Shown here piece after piece: positions 1 through 7,545 of a stretch of DNA of 56,784 nt. This stretch comes from Cyclobacteriaceae bacterium. GTDB lineage: Bacteria; Bacteroidota; Bacteroidia; Cytophagales; Cyclobacteriaceae. The translations under genes were made by a program, and so were the position numbers. The stretch is taken from the NCBI GenBank assembly GCA_020436085.1, contig JAGQYM010000028.1, positions 1-56,784 on the forward strand, given 5' to 3'. The first letter of the stretch is position 1; each line of letters starts with the position of its first letter. The notes beneath the pieces were generated by a model. That model did not search any database and had not been told where the DNA came from. It saw nothing but the letters and a program-made list of their open reading frames with translations.

Positions 1-2
1 AC

Positions 3-320
3 CTTTTCGGAAGTGAAACGGACTCGTTAACCAAAGCAAGAGTAATTCAAGATTATAAAAATGCAGACAGCAAAATAGCCACAGTAACGCTGCGAGAATT
101 ATTTGAATACGCTCCTAATGAATTGGAAAGACTGAGCTCACTTCAAAGACCATTTGTTTTAGTAAACAGTGACTTACCTCCTACCGATACTGCTGTTTTC
201 AAGAATAACAATATTGACTATCGAATCTTCTATATCAATGGCACGGGTCATTTTCCAATGATTGAAAAGCCAAATGATTTTAATGAGGCAATGAAAAAAG
301 CACTCGATGATCTGAAATGA
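3..320 (+). CDS. Alpha/beta hydrolase, C-terminal fragment (cut by window start)
   Basis: The frame is open from the first bases of the window and ends at a stop at 318-320, so only about 105 C-terminal residues are visible. The segment NGTGHFPMIEKP near the end is the usual surroundings of the catalytic His of alpha/beta hydrolases, and a strand LVNSDLPPTD lies upstream of it where the family carries its acidic residue. The nucleophile Ser would lie outside the window. The substrate cannot be inferred. It converges on the outer-membrane protein gene that ends 6 bp away. Confidence 0.7.
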   Translation, partial: LFGSETDSLTKARVIQDYKNADSKIATVTLRELFEYAPNELERLSSLQRPFVLVNSDLPPTDTAVFKNNNIDYRIFYINGTGHFPMIEKPNDFNEAMKKALDDLK

Positions 321-326
321 TCGGAA

Positions 327-1481
327 TCAAAAACTCCATTTGAGCCTTACATAGCCAAGCTTAGCCAACGCCCGGTAGTCATCCAGAAGTTTGTCGTAAT
401 AAATCTGGCCAATTAAATCCAGATCCAGATTAGGCTTCAATGAGAAGGTCGCATTTGGGTTTAGGAATAATGCATTGCGACTGCTCGGGTAATAAATGAT
501 TGCAAGTCCACCAGTAATCAAAGGATGAAATTTATAACTCGTTTGAAAAAAAGTGGAGTACTTGAAGGGTGAAAGGTTTCGTACCGTCAGTTGTCCAGAA
601 TTACCGAAGCCCGCGCTATTCAAAAATTGTGTATCACTGCCGTCCGAGTTAAATAACAAAGATCCGTTGAGATAAAGTGAACTCTCGAAAGAATAGTCAA
701 CTGAAATAGAGGCGAGGAGTGCCTGTACGCTGCCGTTGTCCCTGTAGGGCTCGAACCAGGTTAGCTCTCCTTTGAAACCGGCTTTTTTAATATTACCAGC
801 CCAACCCATTCCAAGCGTTACATCCTCACGCGCTTTCCCTGCTAAAAACTGAAAATCGTAACCCCACTTATTCACCTTCCACATGCCTGCCATTACTGTC
901 TTGTCGAAGTCATCATTCAAGGTGGCGGCCAGCTCAACACTCGATGCAAAGCCAGTGTATCGTTTAATTCTGATTGCATCGCTACCTGGTCGTTCTTCAT
1001 AGTCAAAATCAAAAAACGAATAAACATTAAAAAGATCGTTCGGATTCCAAACAAGGTTTACTCCCCAGTTGATTCTTTGTCGTCCAGCCCTTACTTCCCA
1101 TTTGTCATTATACCACTCGACATAGGCTCGATCAATCATCGATTGAAAAATTGTTGACTTTCCCGCTTCGTGTTGAACAGATAAGTCAAAGTAATCATTG
1201 TTCGTGTCCACTTGCATGGCGTATCCGGGAACGTTCCTAACCTGATCACCCATGAAAATTCGATTTCGCACTTCCAGGTAGGCGTTGAAATGTGGATTAG
1301 CATACCATGCAAGATTTAGTCTGTTGTGCACAAGATTATCATACCAAAGATTGTCATCGAAATAATTGAAGGTAGACATGTCCTTCAGATATCCTTTGAG
1401 CGCCAGTTTTTTAGGTTCCTCCTCCTGAGCAAAAAGAGGGATGGCAATAAAGGAGAGAAACAAAATCCCAATAACTTTCAT
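327..1481 (-). CDS. Outer-membrane beta-barrel protein (DUF1302/porin-like), last gene of export operon
   Basis: 384 residues with a signal peptide (about 1-18, ending LFAQ), then alternating aromatic and polar strands that end in a C-terminal Phe, as in outer-membrane barrels. The segment GRQRINWG followed by WNPNDLFN resembles the barrel proteins grouped as DUF1302, which often neighbour lipid or substrate exporters. The start codon overlaps the ATPase stop by 4 bp (ATGA), so translation is coupled to the ABC operon upstream. I infer that it is the outer-membrane exit or acceptor of that exporter. The exact family is uncertain. Confidence 0.7.
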   Translation of the reverse strand: MKVIGILFLSFIAIPLFAQEEEPKKLALKGYLKDMSTFNYFDDNLWYDNLVHNRLNLAWYANPHFNAYLEVRNRIFMGDQVRNVPGYAMQVDTNNDYFDLSVQHEAGKSTIFQSMIDRAYVEWYNDKWEVRAGRQRINWGVNLVWNPNDLFNVYSFFDFDYEERPGSDAIRIKRYTGFASSVELAATLNDDFDKTVMAGMWKVNKWGYDFQFLAGKAREDVTLGMGWAGNIKKAGFKGELTWFEPYRDNGSVQALLASISVDYSFESSLYLNGSLLFNSDGSDTQFLNSAGFGNSGQLTVRNLSPFKYSTFFQTSYKFHPLITGGLAIIYYPSSRNALFLNPNATFSLKPNLDLDLIGQIYYDKLLDDYRALAKLGYVRLKWSF

Positions 1482-2164
1482 CTGGTCGTATCCGAAACTA
1501 TCGTACCGTCCTCAAGCGTTACGATGCGCCTTGCCTTATCCATCACACGTTGGTCGTGCGTGGAAAAAATAAAAGTTGCTTTTTGGTCTTTGTTCATCCT
1601 GGCCATCAAGTCAAGAAGGTTGCTAGTAGAGGACGAATCAAGATTTGCAGTTGGCTCATCAGCGAGTATAAATCTCGGCTTCGAGGCAAGTGCACGAGCG
1701 ACAGCTACTCGCTGTTGCTGACCACCTGATAGTTGTGATGGTTTGTTTTTGGCCTTGTCAGCGATATCCATTTGAGTCAGGAGTTCCATCGCACGCTGAT
1801 GTCGTACCTTTTTGTTCTCCTTTTGCAATAACATGATGAACTCTACATTCTCGAGCGCAGTTAACACCGGAATAAGATTATACGCTTGAAATACAAACCC
1901 GATGTTTTTCAATCGAAAGTCAATGAGGTCACTGTCTTTCATTTCGGTGATATCTGTGCCTGCCACTTCCACTTTTCCCGATGTTGGATGATCTAATCCG
2001 CCAAGAATATTGAGCAAAGTGGTTTTACCACAACCGGACGGTCCCACGATTGCAGTGAACTCTCCCTCCTCAATAGATAGCGTCAGGTTGTTCAATGCAT
2101 GTACCGGCACTGTAGTGCGGTGATAAACTTTAGAAACATTGGTGGCTTTAATTATTGTTGACAT
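1478..2164 (-). CDS. ABC transporter ATPase, LolD/MacB type
   Basis: 228 residues, the standard length for LolD-like ATPases. Walker A GPSGCGKT is at about 41-48, the Q-loop Gln at about 93, signature LSGGQ at about 145-149, Walker B ILADE with Glu at about 170, and the H-loop STHD at about 201-204. It should energise the two FtsX-type permeases encoded just upstream (gap 10 bp). This family drives mechanotransmission or lipoprotein extraction at the inner membrane rather than classical import. Whether the cargo is lipoprotein, lipid or a small molecule is not visible. Confidence 0.93.
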   Translation of the reverse strand: MSTIIKATNVSKVYHRTTVPVHALNNLTLSIEEGEFTAIVGPSGCGKTTLLNILGGLDHPTSGKVEVAGTDITEMKDSDLIDFRLKNIGFVFQAYNLIPVLTALENVEFIMLLQKENKKVRHQRAMELLTQMDIADKAKNKPSQLSGGQQQRVAVARALASKPRFILADEPTANLDSSSTSNLLDLMARMNKDQKATFIFSTHDQRVMDKARRIVTLEDGTIVSDTTR

Positions 2165-2174
2165 ACCTATCGTT

Positions 2175-3392
2175 TCAAATCGTGTGTAATGCGTCTATCG
2201 GTTTCAATTTTATCGCCTTCCAGGCTGGATAGAGTGAAGCAAGAAAAGCAGTGAGAATTACCCCAACTACAATTTGTATGTAGTCTCCCGGTTGAAGAAT
2301 CGGATAGAGAATACTTTCATAACCAATTGCCTCGAGTCCTTCGGAATAGTCAGTTAAGTCAATTCCCGCTTGTCCCAGGTAAGTAATGGTAAGGTATCCG
2401 ACCAACAGACCAACCGGACCACCTACTGTGGAAAGGTAAATCGTTTCTACCATGATCATAGTGAACACTTTTGTACGCCTCATTCCCAGTGCCATCAGCA
2501 TCCCTAACTCCCTAACTCTTTCCAGCACAGCCATTAGCATAGTGTTGACAATACCAAATGCAAGTGCTGACATGATTATTAATATTAAAAGTTTGAGAAT
2601 ACTGGCCATCCATTGTTCCATGAAAACCAATATGGGTGACAATTCTCGCCAGCTTTCAATTTTATCTTCAGGAAATCTGGATTGTAGATCGTGTGCAATC
2701 GCATCATCATCAGCATCAGTTGATGTGACGTAAGCAATCTCATGAACATTATCATCTAGTTGCAACAGTCGATTCAGGTCGTCCTTCAATACATACACTG
2801 TGGACTCACTGATCGACACTGAAGTGGCTTTCAATATTCCAGCCACTCTAAATCTAGCCGCAGTGATATTTCCCTCTTTATCCTGAAAGGTTAATACGAC
2901 TTTAGCTTTGACTCCGACTTTCAATTTTTCTGCCAGCTTATCACCAATCAGAACCGGATTTCTAGAAATGCCTTCAAAATATTCACCTTCATGAATCAGA
3001 GAATTTAATTCAGTCACGCTCGCCTCGGTCGCGGGCTCCACACCAATGATCTTCACACCCGTTGCCTGGCGAGTAGATGAGATCATTCCGTTAACTATCG
3101 ATCGGGAAGTGACAGATGTGACAGCTGAATTACTTTTGATGGCATCAATTAACTTTTTTGGGTCACGAATGAAAAAATTAATATCATAGTCTTTCTGAAA
3201 CCCAGGATGATGTACTTGTCCACTGGATGTCTCGTGCTTAATCGAAGACTGAATATAGCCCGTCAAGAAGCTTTGCATAAATCCACTACCAAAGGCTAGT
3301 GACCATATTCCAACGATCATAGCACCGATAACCACAAGGCTCCGGCCCTTATTTCTCCATACATTTCTCCACGCGATAGATGCAATCATCAT
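2175..3392 (-). CDS. ABC transporter permease, FtsX/LolC-LolE type (second copy)
   Basis: 405 residues. One membrane helix lies near residues 15-40, followed by a large periplasmic MacB-like domain (about 40-270). The C-terminal FtsX domain has three helices, with the typical cytoplasmic coupling segment VRELGMLMALGMRR between the first two. It lies 8 bp downstream of a related permease (3401-4621), so the pair probably forms a LolC/LolE-like heterodimer on the LolD-type ATPase. Its position next to a LolA-like protein suggests transfer of a lipidated or lipid cargo. Confidence 0.9.
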   Translation of the reverse strand: MMIASIAWRNVWRNKGRSLVVIGAMIVGIWSLAFGSGFMQSFLTGYIQSSIKHETSSGQVHHPGFQKDYDINFFIRDPKKLIDAIKSNSAVTSVTSRSIVNGMISSTRQATGVKIIGVEPATEASVTELNSLIHEGEYFEGISRNPVLIGDKLAEKLKVGVKAKVVLTFQDKEGNITAARFRVAGILKATSVSISESTVYVLKDDLNRLLQLDDNVHEIAYVTSTDADDDAIAHDLQSRFPEDKIESWRELSPILVFMEQWMASILKLLILIIMSALAFGIVNTMLMAVLERVRELGMLMALGMRRTKVFTMIMVETIYLSTVGGPVGLLVGYLTITYLGQAGIDLTDYSEGLEAIGYESILYPILQPGDYIQIVVGVILTAFLASLYPAWKAIKLKPIDALHTI

Positions 3393-3400
3393 CTTATTAA

Positions 3401-4621
3401 TTAAGCCCTCATCGATTCAACAGGATTCATTTTGTAAATAGACCAAACCGGATATCCAGCGAGGATGATTGCCATGATAAAAATGGCGTAAGCCTGGTTC
3501 GTAAATATTGTTGGGTCTAGAGAGAAAGCGTAAACTGCTTCTACTCCAAAATTCTCGATCGCTTTGGCGGCATCCTGACTAAAGTAAATCGGATTGAAAT
3601 GAAAATATGTAAGTAGAGGTAAACTGATCGTTATCCCTACCAACACTCCTACCGCTGTCATCATAGTGATCTCCAGTAAGATGATCGTCTGAAGTCGCAG
3701 TCTCTTCATTCCTACCGCCAGCATCACTCCAAATTCATATTGACGCTCGGCAGTCATCATCAGGTAAGTGCCAAACATGCCGAATCCAATTACCACGTAC
3801 AGAATCATCAACATGATTTTGCCGCTGATACTATCGAGCTCGATACTTTGAATGAGGTCAGGCACGAGCTCCTTCCAATCCATTACTTCGAAGTCTTCAG
3901 AGGAAAATGACTTTTTGATTTCACGGACTATTCGTGGAGCTTCGTCAGCATCGTCAATCAGTAGGGCAGCACTAGTGATTAATTGATCTGCTGCGTAAAA
4001 CCATTGTGCTTTAGCAAGCGACATATAAATCATCTGATTATTTTGCTCGGGCATGGCGAACCTCACAATTCCTTTTATAGGGAATAGTCCTGCTGCATTT
4101 GCACCATGATATCCTTGCCCAAGGAGAACCAAAGTATCCCCCACTGTAGCGTTCAAATATTCTGCAAGTCCTTTTGATACCAGAACACCCTCATCGTCTG
4201 ATGTCAGGTATGAACCTTCGACCAATTTTTCTTTAACACGGGTCAAATCATTTTCTCGTCTCGGATCTACACCCATGATCAAACTTCCTTTGGTTTGGTT
4301 TTTATAGGATGCGAGCGCAAAAGATTCAAGACGTGGCACATAGGTTTGAACGCCTTTGATTTCAGTAACCTGATTTAACTTGACAGAATCATAATGAAAG
4401 CTGTTGTCTATTACTTTGTCATTCCAATATCCATCTTTGTGAATCTGGATGTAACCCATGTAAAATCTAACAGAGTTTTCAATCATGCGATCGTATGAAC
4501 CAAGTTGCATCGACCTCATGGCGCAAGCGAGAAGCACCGCGAAGGTGATTGAAAGAATAGTGATCAGGGATCGCCTCTTATTTCTCCAAATATTTCTCCA
4601 CGCTAATACACTATACATCAC
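3401..4621 (-). CDS. ABC transporter permease, FtsX/LolC-LolE type (first copy)
   Basis: 406 residues with the same architecture as its neighbour: an N-terminal helix after the basic segment WRNKRRS, a periplasmic domain, and a three-helix FtsX domain with YEFGVMLAVGMKR as the coupling segment. Its ATG overlaps the stop of the LolA-like gene by 4 bp (4618-4621). Both permeases begin with a similar AWRNxWRNK motif, which points to an old duplication within the operon. Function is inferred as the inner-membrane part of an envelope exporter. Confidence 0.9.
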   Translation of the reverse strand: MMYSVLAWRNIWRNKRRSLITILSITFAVLLACAMRSMQLGSYDRMIENSVRFYMGYIQIHKDGYWNDKVIDNSFHYDSVKLNQVTEIKGVQTYVPRLESFALASYKNQTKGSLIMGVDPRRENDLTRVKEKLVEGSYLTSDDEGVLVSKGLAEYLNATVGDTLVLLGQGYHGANAAGLFPIKGIVRFAMPEQNNQMIYMSLAKAQWFYAADQLITSAALLIDDADEAPRIVREIKKSFSSEDFEVMDWKELVPDLIQSIELDSISGKIMLMILYVVIGFGMFGTYLMMTAERQYEFGVMLAVGMKRLRLQTIILLEITMMTAVGVLVGITISLPLLTYFHFNPIYFSQDAAKAIENFGVEAVYAFSLDPTIFTNQAYAIFIMAIILAGYPVWSIYKMNPVESMRA

Positions 4622-5358
4622 CGGACGCGTTTCATGTTTTGCATTGAGAAAAAATCTTCCTTCAATCCGATATTAAACTCCTGGCTTTTGTACTCAATCA
4701 CCGTTTTCTGTTTGGGGTTCTCGGCCGGAATCATTTCCAAGCGTGTAGGTAACATTCTTCCATCCAGGTTTCTCACATTTGACAACACCAAAGTATTCAC
4801 CAGGATGTCGTCCTCGTCATAATATTTTACCAGGAGCTGATTAAATTCCTTCTTGTCGATGTAGCAAATCACTTTTCCCCAAACGACAGCTGCGTCTGGT
4901 TTTGGTGTGAGAATTATTTTGTAAACTCTTGTGCCGCTGATTACCGAATCTTGATCGAATTCATGTGTATAGTCAGTAACCACAGATGACTCTTTCACTA
5001 AGTCATCATTTGTAAAATCAGAGCCCATCCACGACTGCAACATCATTGATGGTGGCAACTTCACCACACGGTCAATGGAAGGCTGCCAGTTCCACATTTC
5101 GTTATCTCTTTTCAAAAAGGCCTGGCCCTTATCTCGAGCCGGACCTGTGATGAGGATTAAACTGTATTCGGTTCCGAGCGACCAACCTTTCATCGTCACT
5201 TCTCGTTGCCAATCAGGTCGCACAATTGTCATTGTCATTTCAGACTTGTTGGACGTGCCTCTTACTTTGTCGTCCACTTTTTGCATTACCTCTTTGGCTG
5301 TCTGGGCATTCCCAACCGTTACAGCGATACAAAATCCAATCATCAGCAGTGTCTTCAT
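4618..5358 (-). CDS. LolA-like outer membrane lipoprotein-sorting family protein (periplasmic carrier)
   Basis: About 246 residues with a signal peptide (MKTLLMIGFCIAVTVGNAQ). The body has the half-barrel strand pattern of the LolA-like family: MTIVRPDWQREVTMKGWS, a segment with KGQAFLKRDNEMWNW, and the conserved block MMLQSWMGSDFTNDDLV. I place the start at 5358 because this ATG overlaps the tetR stop as ATGA, the same coupling used elsewhere in the operon. A start three codons upstream (5367) is also open. It likely shuttles a hydrophobic cargo between the ABC permeases and the outer membrane. Confidence 0.85.
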   Translation of the reverse strand: MKTLLMIGFCIAVTVGNAQTAKEVMQKVDDKVRGTSNKSEMTMTIVRPDWQREVTMKGWSLGTEYSLILITGPARDKGQAFLKRDNEMWNWQPSIDRVVKLPPSMMLQSWMGSDFTNDDLVKESSVVTDYTHEFDQDSVISGTRVYKIILTPKPDAAVVWGKVICYIDKKEFNQLLVKYYDEDDILVNTLVLSNVRNLDGRMLPTRLEMIPAENPKQKTVIEYKSQEFNIGLKEDFFSMQNMKRVR

Positions 5359-5933
5359 CTTTTGCAATATTTTTCAATCAGATAACTTTCAATTTCATCG
5401 AGCGGGTAATCCTTTCTAATAACGAGGTATTGAATGGCGATACCATCAAAGAGTGCTCCCACCAGTTTCGCTTCTCCCGTTGGATTGGGAAAATTCATTT
5501 GTTTCAACAATCCCTCAAGCACGAGCGTATAGCCCTTTGCTTTTTCTGTGGCCAGGTCATGAATAAATTTGAACTTGTCAATCTTGAAAGTGAGTTCAGT
5601 CATCAATCGCCAATAGTCGGGTCGCTCGCGCATCTCATTGAAAAACCATTCAAACATATTTCTCAACGTTTTCACGGGATCAGTATCCATCATTTCCGCA
5701 ATCATCTTATCTCCCTGATCCATCGCGCCCTTCACGAGTTGTTCCAGAAGATCTTCTTTGCTGTCGAAATAATTGTACATCAACCCCTTCGACACACCGG
5801 CCTCGGCCGCTATTTGAGAAATACTAGTGGACTCATAGCCTTGCCTGGCAATTAGAGAAAAGGCTGCATTCATGATCTTTTGCATGCTTTCCTGCCTGAT
5901 TTCCTCGTTTTTGGCTGATGTCCTGGGGCTCAT
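5355..5933 (-). CDS. TetR/AcrR family transcriptional regulator of the export operon
   Basis: 192 residues from the ATG at 5933. The N-terminal helix-turn-helix (about residues 18-62) contains ISQIAAEAGVSKGLMYNYFDSKEDLL, a textbook TetR DNA-binding domain. The rest is the helical ligand-binding region. An upstream in-frame start at 6197 exists but would overlap the divergent aminotransferase gene and the operator, so I reject it. It is the first gene of the operon and is coupled to the LolA-like gene by ATGA. An inverted repeat 8 bp upstream of the start suggests autorepression relieved by a hydrophobic ligand, which is inference. Confidence 0.93.
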   Translation of the reverse strand: MSPRTSAKNEEIRQESMQKIMNAAFSLIARQGYESTSISQIAAEAGVSKGLMYNYFDSKEDLLEQLVKGAMDQGDKMIAEMMDTDPVKTLRNMFEWFFNEMRERPDYWRLMTELTFKIDKFKFIHDLATEKAKGYTLVLEGLLKQMNFPNPTGEAKLVGALFDGIAIQYLVIRKDYPLDEIESYLIEKYCKR

Positions 5934-5940
5934 GATTTTT

Positions 5941-5960
5941 TTGACTGAACGGTCGGTCAA
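5941..5960. promoter_or_regulatory. Candidate TetR operator (inverted repeat)
   Basis: The 20 bases are a near-perfect dyad with outer arms TTGACTGA and TCGGTCAA (one mismatch across the 8-bp arms). The TGACYGA core resembles operators of many TetR-family autoregulators. It lies 8-27 bp upstream of the tetR start, where bound repressor would block transcription of the whole export operon. Confidence 0.6.
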
Positions 5961-6117
5961 TATTAAAAAAACATTTTTAAAGAAAAAAATGCCAGGACAA
6001 ATCTTTCGCCACGATACTCCTTGATGAGTCAAATATGACTTCAATGGCCAATGATTAATCGGTAAATTGATTCCAGCTGCTGCGAAGTAGTACATCGCTA
6101 ACCTAAACCTATCAACC

Positions 6118-7545
6118 ATGGATCGAAGAGAATATCTAAAGACACTCGCTGCCGGATCACTATCTTCCAGTTTTTTACTAGAATCGTGTGAAAACAATCC
6201 GAAGACATTAACTGAAAACGCGGTGAGCAGCAGTACACTTTCACAAAGAGGAGTTAAAGCATCACAGACGGTGCTGCGAGTAGATTTCGATCTTTACTTT
6301 CAAGCAGCATCCAATCTTTACCATGAGGTAGACAACCCGGGCGGTGCCTTTCCATTGAATGTCGCAGAGAACAAACTGAACTGGTCTCTTCTCAAAAGCA
6401 AGTTGGAGGAATTGACATCCAAAAATCCAATCAGCGGTTGGGTCGCTAACTACACCGATAGCGTAGGCTCACCAACCTCAAGAGAAGTGATGGCAAAATT
6501 TCTGTCAAAACATCTTACTAAGTGTCCTATCGATCCAGCTCAAATTGGATTGTCACCTGGTGCCACGTCTGTTATTGATCTGACGAGTTGGATCATTGGT
6601 GAGCCTGGTGACGTTGCCGTATTCCCTGCACCATGTTACTCTGTATATAAACAAGATATCGGCAACAAGGCCGCGATGGAGAGATATGACCTGATCACGC
6701 ACCATGAACTGACAGACCTTAAAAATGGTCCACTACTTACTACCGAGCATCTTGACAAAGCTCTGAATGAAATACAAAGTCAGGGGAAGCGGATGCGCAT
6801 GCTTGTAATCACCAATCCTGACAATCCCACAGGCGGGATTTACACAAAGGAGCAACTAGAATCATTTACTGACTGGTGTATCGAAAGAAAAATTCATTTG
6901 ATCGTCAATGAAATCTATGCGTTGTCTCAAATCGATACCTCGCATCCAAATATTAAGAATGACTACAAAGACAATATTGAGTTCTTTTCGTTTGCCAATA
7001 TCATGAATGAAAGAAAAAGTGACTATCTACATCGATGGTATGCACTTTCAAAAGATTTCGGTGCTTCCGGGTTCAGAGTTGGCGTTGTGCATTCAATGAA
7101 TAAAGACTTCCTGGCTGCTTATAATAATTTGAATGGTCCATCCATGGTGTCCAATTATACCCAGTGGATTTTTGAATTGGCCCTGGCTGATGATGAGTTC
7201 GTGGAGAATTATATCACAACCAATAAAAAACTGCTAACCGATAATTATGCAACGGCAGTGACTGCACTTAAAAGGCTAAACATTCCATATGTTCCTGCAA
7301 GAGGAAGTCTTTTTGTGTGGCTTGACCTTTCTGAATTTCTGGATGGAAACACACAAGAAGCTGAAAGCAAATTCTGGTTGGAGCTTTACGAACAAACCGG
7401 AGTGTTACTGACACCAGGCGATGGGTTTGGTCACACCAAACGTGGACAATTCAGATTAGTTTATTCGTATGTGCCTCAAAATCACCTTGAAGTAGCTATG
7501 AGTAGGCTGGGAGACTTCGTTAATAAAAAACGAAGTCAATCGTAG
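6118..7545 (+). CDS. Tat-leader PLP-dependent aminotransferase-fold protein (ACC synthase-like), Asp-to-Asn at the PLP site
   Basis: 475 residues. It begins MDRREYLKTLAAG, a twin-arginine leader followed by a hydrophobic stretch and a possible lipobox Cys at about 24, so it is probably exported folded and membrane anchored. The fold-type I core is clear: NPDNPTGG at about 233-240, the Schiff-base Lys at about 312 in LSKDFGASGFRVG, phosphate-binding Arg at about 320, and a C-terminal FRLVYSYV carrying the substrate-carboxylate Arg. The motif is closest to ACC-synthase-like and related aminotransferases. The usual DEIY, whose Asp contacts the PLP nitrogen, reads NEIY here (Asn about 264). Substrate is unknown. 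Confidence 0.85.
   Translation: MDRREYLKTLAAGSLSSSFLLESCENNPKTLTENAVSSSTLSQRGVKASQTVLRVDFDLYFQAASNLYHEVDNPGGAFPLNVAENKLNWSLLKSKLEELTSKNPISGWVANYTDSVGSPTSREVMAKFLSKHLTKCPIDPAQIGLSPGATSVIDLTSWIIGEPGDVAVFPAPCYSVYKQDIGNKAAMERYDLITHHELTDLKNGPLLTTEHLDKALNEIQSQGKRMRMLVITNPDNPTGGIYTKEQLESFTDWCIERKIHLIVNEIYALSQIDTSHPNIKNDYKDNIEFFSFANIMNERKSDYLHRWYALSKDFGASGFRVGVVHSMNKDFLAAYNNLNGPSMVSNYTQWIFELALADDEFVENYITTNKKLLTDNYATAVTALKRLNIPYVPARGSLFVWLDLSEFLDGNTQEAESKFWLELYEQTGVLLTPGDGFGHTKRGQFRLVYSYVPQNHLEVAMSRLGDFVNKKRSQS

Noticed and set aside
1326-1721. Plus-strand frame opposite the barrel and ATPase genes
   Set aside because: It is antisense to two well-supported genes and has no family features.
5934-6197. 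Upstream extension of tetR to 6197
   Set aside because: It would overlap the aminotransferase start and the operator; the ATG at 5933 gives a normal 192-residue TetR protein.
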